Shown: positions 36,601-51,600 of the stretch, piece after piece
Position numbering within the stretch: position 1 is the stretch's first letter
Layout: every line of letters starts with the position of its first letter
Assembly (NCBI RefSeq): GCF_032854445.1
Contig: NC_088295.1
Location: 68,355,058 to 68,419,057, forward strand
Length of the DNA: 64,000 nt
Direction: 5' to 3'
DNA from: Liolophura sinensis
Taxonomy: Eukaryota; Mollusca; Polyplacophora; Chitonida; Chitonidae
Notes under the pieces: model-generated
Told to the model about the DNA's origin: nothing
The model's input: only the letters and a program-made list of their open reading frames with translations
Databases searched by the model: none
Position numbers and translations under genes: made by a program

Positions 36601-39600
36601 GATGTTAGATGTTGAATGTGGAGGGAGGTTATTTGGTCAGCTGAATTATTAAGTGAGGTAGCTGAGAACTAAATGGAAGTGAATCTAATACAGTAGTTAC
36701 GTCCATCGAGGAAACAGATTCAAAAAGAACACTTCCCTAGCTAACCAACAGTATACTCTCTCTCTGTCCTTCAGCATGGCAGATAAAGAGCTTGCATTGA
36801 ACCCCCAAAAAAGTATCCAGTTTGGCTTACATTTATTTCTTGTTTAAAGAAGCATTATTTTAACAATTTGAATATTTGAAGCTCAAAAATTTATTTTTAG
36901 ATAAGTAAATAAAGGTGCATGATTATTAAACCTAACCCTTTGTATTTGGGACTCCGCTCACATATTTAAGATGTTCTCTAAAAATATATTAAATTATTCT
37001 TGAACTACACATTTTTACTCAGTTAAGCATGCTACCCCAGGGAGTCTCCAGGGATGAAAAGGACTATCTCTAACGTATACCTTTCTCACGTGGACCTGGT
37101 GTACGCAATAACTTCACATCGTTTAATGCATATGTTTGTTATTGTATAAAAACTGCAATTATGGTTAATTATATTTCTAAAATTGTTGTTAAAGAACTAT
37201 TTTTATTGTGATTTTTGGTTTTTATCTGTTTTTCGTTTATTTTAACTTTTTGAGAAAGCGTCTCTTGCCTGTTTGTTGTGATTTTGGTTGTTATTCTCAT
37301 GTCAAAGACAAGGTTTTCCTGCTTCTTGCCATAATGTGGCAGAAGTACTATCAATGTGGCATTGAACCTTTATTCATTTTACAAGCAAGTTTTCGAGTTG
37401 CGTCATCATGACAACGGATTCTCGTCCCAGTGAAAAGTGATGTCGCTACCTTCAGAATAGTAGCGCTACTTATTATTTTACAACATTGGGAAATCAAACC
37501 TACCCAAGTAAATACTTCAGAGGATTCTTGTTAATTAGTTTTGTGTATTTTACATACTTGTAGCCCATGTTAACACTGGCCCTAGGGTGCCTTGAAGTGA
37601 CAGCATCACCTCATCAAAAATTATGAATTGCTTGTGAACTCTAGATCACCACTGAAGTTAATGCTAAATATTTTTATTTCTCAGAAGCTGAAGAAAAGCA
37701 GATTATTTGTCAATGTGGGCCCTGCATTGAAAAAAATCATCGCCTTAAAGCTAATCAGCCATGGATTCAAGCGAAACAGAAGGGGATGTAAGTCTACTTT
37801 TCTTAATATCTTTTAAATATACAAAGTGTGTAAACATTTTATATGTGCAGGTGTATGTTACCATTATTTTGTAACAGAATGTTTACACTAAGCGTTACTA
37901 CAGTGTATCATGTTTGTTCTTGACTGATTTACATGTACATGTAGTATGTATGATACATTGATCATGATCTCTACAACAAGCTATACATAAGAATTTATTT
38001 TTGGCGGCTGTATACCCACAAATGTCTAATTTTAGCTTTTTAGAAGTAAGGTGATGTATTGTGAGAAAGAAGCAATTCCTTTAAGCTGGGGACAGATTTA
38101 TTCGCCCCAGGGGAAGGGACACAGGTTTTGGTTAAATTTGTATCTATGCACAAGGGGCAAAATTCACACCGAATGTCTGCTGTTTAGCGTGAGAATTGAT
38201 TTCCTAGAAAAGAGCTCACTGTTGTAATAAATTTACCGTAGCTCTCGGTTGTGTTGTTTTGTTTAACTTTAAACATATGACATAGGTTACTATTTTGAGA
38301 TAATATATTTTCCAGAGTTGTAACTTTTAATGACAGTTTTATAACTTCATGTGCATTTTTGGAATAAGTTCAGATATTTAGTTAAAGGACGCACAGGTTT
38401 TTACCAGTGGTTAAGGTATTTTGTGTTTGTGTCTGCCAAAGGTCAAGCTTTTATCTTTAGCTCAGAGTAAGCCTAATAAAGGAATAATCTTGATTAGGCT
38501 TTATCACACCTAAGACCTTAAAAGTGGAAGTTGTAACTTCCTCACTTGGCATTCAGCATTAAGGGGATAGCTCAACAACTGGTTGACTCGTATCAACGGC
38601 TCAGGCAAGGCAGCTTACTTACCTGTGGTAAGTGGTCTCAGTGAAGCAGCACTAGATAAAAGAGCGGTAGAAATCCTTCATGCAACAAGGAGGCGCATTA
38701 CATGCGCCCTAAAGATTCCTTTGTGGACATATTTCCTCCCACCATAACACTGGCTGACATAGTATAAGTGAAATATTCTTTAATACGGCGTAAAACATCA
38801 GTCAAATAAATACACTGCGGCGGCCAGCATTATGAAACCGGGCAGAACCTGAGGAAACCCATGACCATCCACAGGTTGATGCAGTATTTCCCACGAACAG
38901 TCGGAGAGCTTTATTGAGTAAGATCGGTAAGGTACTTTTTCGTACGTTTGTGGAAGTAAAGTTTATCATGAAATTGCAACATGGGAATATGTGGTATTTA
39001 TTGTCATTTTCACTCATACTAATTTGTGCAGAAATCCAACAGATCCTGGATGGGACAGGACAATGCCTTTACACACTAATACATGACTGCTATTAGCAGT
39101 AACCTGTATTAGTTATGGTTTTATGTTAAAATTTGTGTATCGTTATAAAAACAACAGCAATATTCTTCTTCTCATTCACTTACAGCAAAGTTGGCCTTGC
39201 CATTGGTTGGGTTATCTTTGCACTACTGGCCTACAAGGTGTCCAAAATACAATTAGATTATGTGGAATATGATCCTTTTGTGGAACTTGGTATTGAAAGG
39301 GTAAGTAGAATTAAATTGACTCTTGCAATAGCAGCTGTGTTGAATTTTATTATGAGCTTACGTGTAAGGCATGTTATCTGCAACTAGGCCTTCAATTTAA
39401 TTTGAGAAAGAGGTGGTGGCAAGTCAGTGGTCATTTCCAGTGTGGAAGATATTTTGTTTCTAGTCAGTGTTGAGTTAAACATCATGAGTTAAGTCAGGAG
39501 TCAGCACTGCAAATTTATCCAAAATAAGATTTGATTGGAGTAATACAATTCTCTGAAACAACATGAGTGTACAATAATCAGATCTTATCCTGAATGACAG

Positions 39601-42600
39601 TCTTGTCTAGTCGAACATATCTACATGTATACCATTAAACCTCCTGCTTTCTGTGCAGGTGACACCAATTTTCATGAATCTTTTTTTGTTTATGAATAGT
39701 TTGAGCCTGAGCAAGGCATGTCTGGCTGATGCTTTAACACAAGCTACATGGCCAGTAATCAACAATATGGGAATTTTGAGTTTTGACCATATAACATAAT
39801 GTTGTTGTTCCTTGGTGCAGTAACTTTGTTGGCTAATCACTGTGTACTACCATAGACAGCTACTAGTGTATACAGTATTGAACCAATGGGGTCGCTGTGA
39901 GTTCAAGTCCAGCTCATGCTGGCTTCCTCTCCGGCCAGAGACCTGCGGATGGTCGTGGGTTTCCCCCGGCTCTTCCCGGTGTCCTCCCACTAAAATGCTG
40001 GCCGTCGTACAGGTGAAATATTCTTGAGTACGGCGTAAAACACCAATAAAATAAAATAAATAAATACAGACTTTGTGAAAATAGGAAATAAAATTCACTG
40101 ATAATGGGTAATATAAATTCTCCCCAACCATGTCAAAATGCACTGATTAGCCCTCCCGTGACATAAAACGATGGCACCACAGAGAGGTGATGTCTGAATG
40201 TCAGATCTCAAAACACCAATATTGACCAAAGTACAAATGTTTGTTTGTTGACAGGGTGCTTCTACCAGTGAGATTAGGAGGGCTTACAGACAGCTGAGTT
40301 TAGTGCTTCACCCTGACAAATCTACAGGTGACTCTGCAAAGTTCATGAGAGTTGCTAAGGCGTATGCCGCGTGAGTACTATAATACTGTTCAAAGATAGT
40401 TGTTGCTCTGTGTTGGATTGTTTGTGAATAACAAAAGTCATATGATTGTTTGCCATTTGGAAAGTTCAAATGTAGTAAAGAAAGAATTACTGTGCATTGC
40501 AGGTTAACAGATGAAGACTCCAGGAAGAACTGGGAAGAGTATGGCAACCCAGATGGGCCAGGAGGTAAAGTATTCACCGTCTGTGGTTAATACTACACTG
40601 CTTAAACAGGAAAAGCCATCTAGCATTAACCAGTCAGAGGGCTGATAACATTTAATGTTGTCCATGAGCTACATGTAGTTTTATTGATAGAAGCATGTGT
40701 AACAAGTTCGGCCTGACACACTCATATGGTCTACAAGTACACAGGTGGTAGGCTCTCATACGGTCTACAAGTGCACAGGTGGTAGGCTCTCATACGGTCT
40801 ACAAGTGCACAGGTGGTAGGCTCTCATACGGTCTACAAGTACACAGGTGGTAGGCTCTCATACGGTCTACAAGTGCACAGGTGGTAGGCTCTCATAAGGT
40901 CTACAAGTGCACAGGTGGTAGGCTCTCATAGGGTCTACAAGTACACAGGTGGTAGGAAATATCATTGTTTCTGGATGATCTCAGAAACATGTCTCCATTC
41001 ATCCCCATGTAGCTGTATCATTTGTTTTACTTTTTTTTTTTTTTTTTGTTATTTTATACTTTGTTAAAATTTATGGCCTTTTGCTTTCTTTTTCCTAGCT
41101 TTTTCTGCTTATTCTGATGTATGTATAGGGATTATTGTACACTCATGTTGTTGTGGTTTCAGAGATGTTAAATTGTGACGTCTGTAAAGAAACTAACTAT
41201 TCTTCACGTTTGGTATTGGATTCCTGTTACCAAGCAAACAGATAAATTATTAAATGTCATTGTTTACTTCTAGTGACAAGGTTTGGCATTGCTCTGCCGA
41301 AGTGGATTGTGGAAAGAGAGAACTCTGTATGGGTAAGTACAGACTCCAATGCGCAACATACCCTAAATGACGATTAATTTCGTCCATGGCTAACTTTCAC
41401 ATTTTTCATGATTCTGAGAGTACTATTGATTTTAGAAAGGTGTTGTGAGGTTTGCTTGGAACATGGGAGGATATTCTACTGGAAAATGGTAAGTTTCAAC
41501 ACCAAAAATAATATTTTGTGACATTTATTGGCCTCTGAAAATACACCTTTGTGGACGAAATTTTAGGTCATTCAGGGCACTTTTTACAACTCTTGTCATT
41601 GAATGACTACATGTTAATAAATGAGTAGCGAGACTTTTAAGCCATTAACAGTATGGCTGTGACATTTGGCAATCCTGTCCCTGGACACCTGAAGTTGTTA
41701 TCACATTAATAAAGAGCACAGCTATGAGGTTTAGAAGACTGGTAAAGACATCACGGGCTATGGCACTAGCTTCTTGCATTTAAAGCTGAGCTTTTTAACA
41801 GTTAAGCGGGTCAAACAATGACTGATTTGTCGTGCACAAGAACATTGTAAGTGCATTATTCTTGACCATGCTGTAAAATATAAATCTAATACTATATTCC
41901 AACGATTTTAATTTTATCAGTGAAAACCCAAAGATGTTTTGGAAATGTAAAGGAACAATGTGGTAATTGTGTGTTGTACTACCTGTTGACAGGTTCTGGG
42001 TGTGTATGCTGCGATATTTCTCATCATACTGCCTTTAGCAGTGGTAAGTAGATCTCATTAATACCCTTCTTCATTTTTACCGAAGCTCTTCCTATTAGGT
42101 AGTTCTTTTTTTGAACTCCCTGCTGTTTTTAATTTGCCTAGTTCATGGACATGCAATATTTGTGTGTATCAGCTCAGAGATAGTTTGGAATCCTCTTAAC
42201 TTTTATGTAAATGACTTTGGAATCTCTACGTACATACAACCAGCTTGTTACAGATATTGCAGTTGGGAAAATGGATGCTACATTCCTACAACAACAACAC
42301 TTTGTCTGAATGAAGTGTTGTTCAGCTTTATTCTCTAGCCAGTGGTCTGTATGTGTTCCATTGCTAAGTAAATGGCTGCTGTTATAATGTTTTTAATTGG
42401 TATTTAGAAGCTGGTAACATATTGGTTACGGATAACAACTTCCAGGTTTAATCGCTAGCTGTGTTCTGATCTTGAGTCTTAAGAAAATTTTCGGATGAAT
42501 TAAATATGTATCATCGGCTTCAAAACATTCTTAGAATAATCAAGATTGAAACATTGCTAATAAAGCTGGATCTGATTGTTTTATGTTGTATGCTAAATCC

Positions 42601-45600
42601 TGTATCAATGGTGTGTGTAATTCAGCTAGTAATTGCAAACTGGTCTTATATATGAATGGTTGTAAAAACATGACATAAAAAAGGTTAATGCTAATCCTCT
42701 GATATCATTGTTTTTGTTTGTTACAAGTCTATTTCAACATTGTTTTGATCATACGTTGAGGTCATGTTGTAACTGGCTTGTTCAAATGATAAAGTGTTTA
42801 TAGTGCTGGCTAACTGAGACACCATTACTCCACCAAACAACCCCAAAACCTAAACAGATGCTAATCCTGGGCTTGGTGGGCAGGAAAAAGGCTGGCCAAT
42901 CCTTTTGTTCCCACTCATCATTTGCCATATGAGGTACTCCAGTGCTCTAAGATTGCCAGTTTAGTACCAGATTGCAGTAAATTTCATTGTACTTAAGATG
43001 GTGTGCTATTTTGAGATTGGTATTGTCATTAGGGATAGGTTAGCTGTTGACTGTTTATCTGTGTGTTTTATCAGGGGACATGGTGGTACCGGAGTATCAA
43101 GTTCACAGGAGACCAGGTTCTACTGGATACCACCAAGCTCTACTGCTACTTTTTCCACAAGACCCCTAACATGATCCTCAAGAGTAAGTTATCAAGACAG
43201 CTATTAAAGACGCAGGACAAGAAAAGCAATAAAAAGATGCAAGATCAAGTGCAGGGTGTAAATAATTGAAAATAAGTACAGGACATAAATGATGACAATA
43301 AATAATGAAAGTATTAAAGTTCTGGACATAAATAATGAAAGTAAAGGCGTTAATAGCATTCTTATTGGGGGTTTTGTTGTTGTTGTTTTTTGTTGTCATG
43401 TTGTTTTTTTTTTTTGGTCATTTTTAATTCAACAAAGTGAGAACTAGACATTGCAAGAGCAATGTTGACGTCAGATTAACTTGCAACATGCAATAAAATA
43501 TTTAAAGTTTCCAAATACATGTAAGAATGGAAAAACCTGAAGCTTAGCTAATCCATGGGTTATTTTTTGTTCGTCCTAATGTTGTATTGTGGGGGCTGAG
43601 GTGGTTAGCACGCCACTATGGCACAATGACCCAGGAGTCTCTCATCAACTCTGTTGATATGAGTTTACCTCCAGCTCATGCTGGCTTCCTCTCCGACCGT
43701 ACATGGGAAGATCTGTCAGCAACCTGAGGATGGTCGTTTTTCCAGCCCGGTTTCCTCTCACCAAAATGATGTCTCCTGTCGTACAATTGAAATGTTCTTG
43801 AGTATGACATACAATGCCAGTCAAATAAATAAATAATGTTGTATTGACAAATATCCCCCTCTGAAAATGTCCAATTTACTGATGTTACAGAACAGGCAGT
43901 CATAATTTTTGCAACAATTAACTATCAGTTTCTTGTTGTTTGCATAGGAGCAATAATGGTGTTAGCAGCATCATGGGAATTTGACAAGTTTCACAACAAG
44001 GACATTGTGGAGAGGCCTAGTGACAATGAGGAAATACCAATGGTGAGTCAATTCCAAGTATTATAGGGACATATCTGGAAAAACAAGAAAGGTTCTAATC
44101 CCAAACTTTAATGGTGACATTGTGACTGTGCATAAAGAAATTTTAAGAGTGCAACTCAGAATATGCTTTCTAAGTATCCGCAAAATAGTGCTCTGCTTGC
44201 AAATTTTCTTACTGTATTTAACCTAAAATAATGACTATAATAATGACTTAGTGAATTTCCCACCCCCACTCCAGAGTCTGAGATTTCCATAGGTCTTTTG
44301 AGGCTAGTTTGGAAGATACCCTAATTCTTCAACCTTTTCTCACATGAAAGAGCGATTTCCAGTGCAATTTATGCACATTTTTTATTTGATTTTGGAGACA
44401 AAATTACATTGGTTGGGTTGGCCAGTTTCAGGGCTTCTCAAAAAGTATAATTCTATGAGTCAACACAGAATAATGCCCACAGAATATGCTTGAATAGACA
44501 CCTTGCAAACATGCAGAAGGTTGAAGAATTACAGTAGTATGACATCCTTTAGTGAAAATGTAAATTTCAGCACCAAAAGTAGTGTTTCATTTCTCTCCTT
44601 CATTTCTCTCTAGAATACAAAAACTTTAGACATTATTTATGTATACATGTCGGTATACCATCCCTGGTTCGGTTGGGTGGGGGGATGAAACCGTAACTGT
44701 AAAGTTTGACTGAATCATGTTCATAAACTAATTTGAAATGTTGTGTTGTTTAGCTGATGCGAGATCTGCCCAACCTGAATGAAAAGAACAAAGAGAAGCC
44801 CCTGTGTTTTCCTTACAGTGTTAAAGCCAGGGCTTTGATCCACTCTCATCTAACACGATTGAAGCTTCCTCCCAATTCTCTGGAGTTAGGTACGTCACTA
44901 CAACTGGCAGTGCCGAGTTAGATTTTTGATGTTCTGATTTATGCTATCAAAAACATTTGACTACATGTACATGTAGATAGCGTTATATTGTATTTGATTT
45001 TCAACACAAAGAAGCTTTTTATAGACAAATGTTTGCGCAGAGGTCAAAAAGATTGGAAATGTTGCTGGAGTGTGAAATGATTAATGTTTAGATATATCGT
45101 CAGGTAAGCATTTATTCTCACCACAGGTAAATGTATATGCCAGAAGCCTCAGGTGTTCTGTGCATGGAAGATGAAGTGTTGCACAGAACGCATTCTTCTA
45201 CCGTATACTAATTATGCTTACACTGTAAAATATGTATTTTATACGTAAATTCATGGAAAAGTCTGTGAGGTTAAGCCTTTGTTGAATATAGTACTTGTAA
45301 ATGTCTTAATACGTACATGCATGCATGTATGTAAGCAACTTTGTAATTAACACACAGCTGTGAAGACGGTTCAATCCCAGCCTTGAATCTGGTGCCATTT
45401 GAGTTGAGATTTCTTGAAGACGGCTTGTCTTCCACTAGTAAGATATAAGGGCTGCTTAGTTATCTAATAGATATACTTTGCAGAAAATATAATGATTATT
45501 TTATGTGAAAAACAATTCATAATGTGAATCATGGTATTTTGAAAATTTTATCAATTGTCACTCATTATGGTACACCTTTGCATATAAGCACCCATAGGCA

Positions 45601-48600
45601 AGTGTGTATGTCACACTTCACTTCATCAATAACTCGCTAAAGTTTGATTGGTTTTGCAAATTCTTAATCATGACATTTACACAACAATAAAATACAAATC
45701 TAAATTATGGCAGCAAAAATATTAGCAGAACCTTACTTTTTTACTTGTAGATCGTCAGTATGTGTTAGAGAAATGCCCATACCTCATCAATGAAATGATC
45801 AACTGCGTGGCTCAGTTAGTAGCTGGAGCAGCCACTGGTAGATGTGAGTATACCCGTTGGCCATGACAATCATTATATATAGTGTCACAGGGCCAGATCT
45901 AGTTGAACATTTGGGTACCCTTTTCATCTGCACAATTGTCCAGTTGCACCATTTTCATACATGCAAATAACACACATATGAAAATTTCATCATTTTACCA
46001 AACATCGGACCCCCAAACCCTTATCACAGGTTCAAAAATACCCTGGACCAGACTGTGTATCAGGTTTTAGGCTGGTCATATCCTAATTGTGAAGTTGACT
46101 ATGGTGTTACATTGGGAATGCTTGCTGTTTGTCACCATAGAGTTTACTGGTGTCAGGTCATTCCTGTTGTAACCATTCTACTTTAGATTCTGTTTACATT
46201 AGTCAGTACATTATCAGAGGGTGATAGACATTCATATGCTGGGCTTAGGATCACAAAGTCTTGACTGCCAAAACAACTCTTTACTTGCTTCTTTCTTTTT
46301 TTGTTAATCCAGATTAATACAGTGGAAAATCTATTTTGGCACAAATTGAGTTTAATAAAGCTTTTCCTGCAGACGAAATCAGAACTTGAGTAGTATTGGT
46401 TATATTATAATTCATTTCATGGGGATTTTGTCTAGGTACATGTAACAACACTTTGTTAGGATTGCTCTTTCATGGTCTCAGTGAGGTGTTTCTTTAATGG
46501 TCAAAATATTTTAAAGGCACTTGATGCTTGAAAAACTCTAAGTAATGTCATCTTATTTAGTCTTGTCAGATATTTGATTACCTCTTTTGAAACACTAAGA
46601 ATTTTGTTGCAATATACTTTCTGGAATGAACTTTGCTCAAACATAAAAATTGAAGGAGAAAAGCTGTCAAAGCAAAATATAGAGTTTTTGTTTTTTGATT
46701 TTTTTATTCTCTCTTGCCACAGCTATGACAAGGTTAATATTGATACAATATTGAACAGTGGATGTAGCCTGTTCTTGTAAAGCAATAGTTTATAGTATAT
46801 TTAAGGCCCAGAATGTATGTCTTATTTGTTGATTTTGGTGGTGTTGTATAGTGGCACACATGCCTCGACTGGAGACTGCTGAAAACTGTATGAAGTTATC
46901 TCAGATGATCATTCAGGGACTGGAGGACAAGTCAAGCCCTCTACTACAGCTACCCCACATCACACAGGACATGCTAAAACACTTCTGTACACGGCGGGTA
47001 AGTGTTTGGTCAGAGTTAACAGGCTTTGTTATCCTAACCATTAAGATATTAAACCTTACAGGACATGCAGGAACACTTCTGTCCTCGCTAAATGAGTGCT
47101 TGGTCAGCAATAACAGGTTTTGTTATCGTAAGCATTAAGATGTTCAACATGTACAAGATCTGTTTGAAAACTTCTGTACACACATGGTCAAGCACTTGGT
47201 CAGAGATAGCTCTTTGTTTTGCTGTCGTAACCATTAAGACTTAGTACTGGCAACTTGGGCTCAAACTGAACTGACCATTTTTCTCTTGCAATACAGGCGT
47301 AACATTGCCATCACAAGTGCAGGAGTGAACAATGAGCTACACAATTTAAATAGGCCAAAACTACATGTTTTTGAGGCATATTAGACAGGTTTCCCATAGC
47401 CTGTTGATTCACTTCATTATGTGTTCATTGTTTACTTGACAGAGAACGATTCGCAGCATTCGTGAGTTTGTGGCGATGAAGTCAGAAGATCGACGCTCTC
47501 TGCTCCGTACCTTGAGTGACTCAGAGTACCAGGATGTTATTAACGTAGCTTCTGATATGCCCAACGTGGAAATGACAGTACGATCAGAAGGTAACATTAT
47601 GATAACTATTTCATTTATATTACATTGGACAAAAAATTTGTCTTTTTTAAACCAAGATATTTAAAATTCTGGCCAGGTGCACTAAATGGAGGACCCTTGA
47701 TTTGTGCTATTCAGTCTCTTGTTTACTGAGTACTTTTTGCGGTTTTGTGTCAGAAAGTGTTGTCTGCCGTGAGGACCTGGATTTCATTAACTCTTACAAT
47801 AAGCATAAAATACAGGTATGTAATTAAGTACTGTTAGGACAGAGAGTTTGTAGATTCCCTTAGTCTCATTGCTTGTAGGGCAATGTTGGCAAGCGGCAAA
47901 CAAATCCCAACCTGTATTTTCACATGTGGGTAAGTTAGTCAGCAACTTGCTAAAGGTCGGTGGTTTACATCAGTGAATCCATTTTCCTCCACCCATAAAA
48001 CCGATCAACGTCATATAAGTGGAAAATTCATTAGTTTGGCGTTTAACAACAGCTCCTGTATGTCATATGTGGGATAATTTGATAGTAACTTTCCAAAGGT
48101 ATATGGTATACTACAGGCAATCCAGTTTCTTCCACCCGTAAAACTCACTGATGTTGTATTTTTTATGGCATTATATACATCAACATAACTGTTGGTTGTT
48201 TTGGTCTTCAGTGTTGGATGATGAGGATTCCACAATAACAGCTGGCTCTATCGTCACGGTGACGGTGACACTTAAGCGACAGAGCATGTCTGAGTTGTTT
48301 GATAAGGAGCACATAGAACCAGAACAGCCAGTGGAGGAAGATGTCAAGATGGACGAGGTGGAAGAGGATACAAATCAGGTATAGCATCGACTAATGAAAA
48401 CGGGTTCTTCCTTGTCATGAATTTCATCATTAAAACTGCCGTTAGCATCTTGAACATGTCCGGTATATGAATGGGTGTTGCATGTTGTGTGGAGAGAAGT
48501 GAAAGTAGTGACTAAGGAAAAGTTGGTGAATTTTGAGATGAGAAAAGTGTACAAACTCTGGGACCAAACTGGTAAAGCAAGAAAATCTGGTTACCATGAA

Positions 48601-51600
48601 ACCAGAAATGAACAAATGAGTGAGTTGCAATACATTATCATGTCCGTCTCTATGTATCCACAGGAAATTAAAATTGTACGTGGAAAAAAATTACATTGTT
48701 GTAAGCCAGACACACATTTTAGATCTATTCGTACATGTATAGTAGATGTCAGGGAACTTCAATTAATCATTGTGAGCAGTTGAAAAATCTCAAAAAAATA
48801 TGTAGTTTATTCCTTTAAAGGCTAGGGATGTCAGAGGCCACTAACCTAGGCCAGTGTTAGTCATGATTATGAAAGCTTGGAGACTAGAGTGATAGTTCAT
48901 GTTGATAGTTATCATTGTCTGTCATTTTAGTCACAGGATGACTAATGAATTTCAGGCTTGAAGACTCCAGATTTTCCTTTTTTGATTTCATGGTTTTGAT
49001 TTTTAGGCAGGAGAGTCTCCACTGAGAAAGCCCAAAGTCTGGGAGAAACAGAAGAAGCAGAAGAAGAAAGGAGGTCATGGAAAACAGAAGAAGAAGGTGA
49101 AGCAGGTGTATAACTGGAAAGCAGCTGCTGGGGTCGGCATTGCTAAACAGGGACAGGAGAGTCACAAGGACCCAAATGGGGTGAGAGCATGGAATTGTAC
49201 CTGTTAGTTGCGGGTATTTTCTGTTGTTAACAACTAAATAAATAAAGTAGCGACACTGTGACAGACACCACATTCTTTGTCATTAGTTTAACTCATTGCT
49301 TGAGTTGTTTAGGAAGAAAGATGAAAACAGACGTAAACTGTCACAGACATTTCTCTCTGACATGCTTGTTAACACTATAAATAAACTTCTAATAAGAAAT
49401 TCTTACGAGGCCATGGAGTGTGTCATGTGGGAGCAACTGGAAACAGATTCATATGTTCCATAGGCAAAACAGGGTTTAAGGAAACAGACATGTCCTTGAA
49501 TTATAGAAATATCTTGATAAAACTGATAATATGGAGGTGTTTTCATCTGTCTCAGTGTGGATGATTTTGTTTACTTTGAACTGTGATGTCTTGGTTGTAG
49601 CTGGTTGTACAACATCACAAAAATAACAAATTATGCTTTTTAAACTTCCTCTGGAATATTTCATGAATGCATGTATACATTTGATAAAGTGTTGTCTGTT
49701 CTTTTAAGTCACGAGGTTTATAAGTTAAATGTATACGTACCTGGCGAAGATGAGGATTACTCCAGGCATTCCTCCACCCATAAACCTGATCCTTAGTGAA
49801 GCATTCTTGAGCATATCACCAGTCAGTGAAGTAGTCAGCACTTTGAGAAGGGGGTGCAATAAGACTGTAGCTGTGTCACTATGCTTGTTAACACAGACAG
49901 TACCATCAGAGGACCAACCTGTGACAGAAAAGGGGGAGGATAGTGAGGAGGAAATGTCTGCGGCTGAGGAGAGTGAGAATTCGGGAGCTGAAGACCAAAA
50001 TCCAGACAACGACCATGAACCAGCCGACGATGACGAGGATTGGTCACAATATCAGGAGGAAGCCAAAAAAGAAACGGTGCTGGAGACAAAAGCTAAAGAA
50101 AGCCATCCTGTCCACTGTCCATACTTCCCAATTGTAAGTCATGTCATTTGTAGGTATCCCCATGAGTTTGTCTTGCTGATCAAAGTAATACTGTCAGCAA
50201 AAAAATGTTTGGAAATTCAGTGCTTTGTTGCAAGCATAAATAAATTGATGTAGGGGCCATGTTGGCTCAGTGAACTAGGAGTCTCTCACCACTGCGATCG
50301 CTGCTCATGCTGGCTTCCTCTAGGGCCGTATGTGGGAAGGTCTGGCATAAGCTGTGGATGGTTGTGGGATCCCCTGGATCTGCCAGGTTACCTCCTGACA
50401 TAAAGCTGGCTGCCGTTGTATACGTGAAATATTATTGAGTAAGGCAAAACACCAATCAGTCAAATAAATACATGAAATTAATGTTAGGAATCATTGGTGT
50501 ACGTTTTGAGAACAGATTACATGATTACATTTTATCAGTGATCATTAAAGTTTATATGGAATAGTGAGATATCAAGAACAAGCTACGCTGAAGGTAGAGT
50601 GCATCTTCTTCTGTGGTGTAACATTGCATGCATGTGCACTTCATATATGTTGTATGAGCACACTTACACCGATCATTGTGACAGATGAGTTCACAGTTTT
50701 GAGCTGCCTTCATACAGTATGAGTTCCTCACCGCCTAAAGATTTTGCAAAATATTTCGCAGATGGGTAGGATTGAGGCGACTGTGGTCGTTTGTACAGAA
50801 ATGATAGGTATTAGGTTGTAGGGCTCCAAATACTGCTCATTTTGTCAGTGTTCGTGCTTTGTTTGTAAACATTTTTTCTCTTGATTTCTGCGTAGAATAT
50901 GTTATCAGTTCTTTTCTTTTGATGTGTAATTCATGTCCTGCTGTACATTGAGGAGAGTGGTGGTCTACAGACGGGACTTGAGGAAAGTATTTGATTTATT
51001 TATTTATTTCATTGGTGTTTTACGCCATACTCAGGAATATTTCACTTATACGACGGCAGCCAGCATTATGTTGGAAGGAAATCGGGCAGAGCCCGGGGAA
51101 AATCAACGACCACCCGCAGGCTGCTGACAGCCTTCCCACTTATGGCCGGAGAGGAAGCCAACATGAGCTGGACTTGAACTCACTGCGACCGCATTGGTGA
51201 CAGGCTTCTGGGTCATTACGCTGCACTAACCCACTAAGCCACAAAGTCCCCTTGAGGAAAGTAAACAGGCTGCGTGCAACTTAATTAGTATAAATGTATG
51301 TATCAGGGATTCATTGTTCAATGTGTTTTTTTTAGGGGTTCATTCTTTAGTGTGTTCTTCAGGGATTCATTGTTCAATGTGGTTTTTTTTTAGGGATTCA
51401 TTCTTTAGTGTGTCCTTCAGGGATTCATTGTTCAATGGGCTTTTATGACAAACCTAATCTAGATGTAGTTTTTTCTTGGTTCATGTGTGTAAAATAAGAA
51501 TTAAAAATCCGTATTTATCCTGCAGGTTAAAAGGCCGTTTTCTGAAGGAGGAAATATTTAGCAATCTGCAGAACAGTGAATATGTACATATATATCTCAG

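Noticed and set aside
40718-40957. CRISPR-like array (34-bp repeats)
   Set aside because: Head-to-tail minisatellite without spacers.
48475-48783. 102-codon plus-strand frame in SEC63 intron 14
   Set aside because: It lies between two well-defined coding exons, with no splice signals linking it and no homology recognised.
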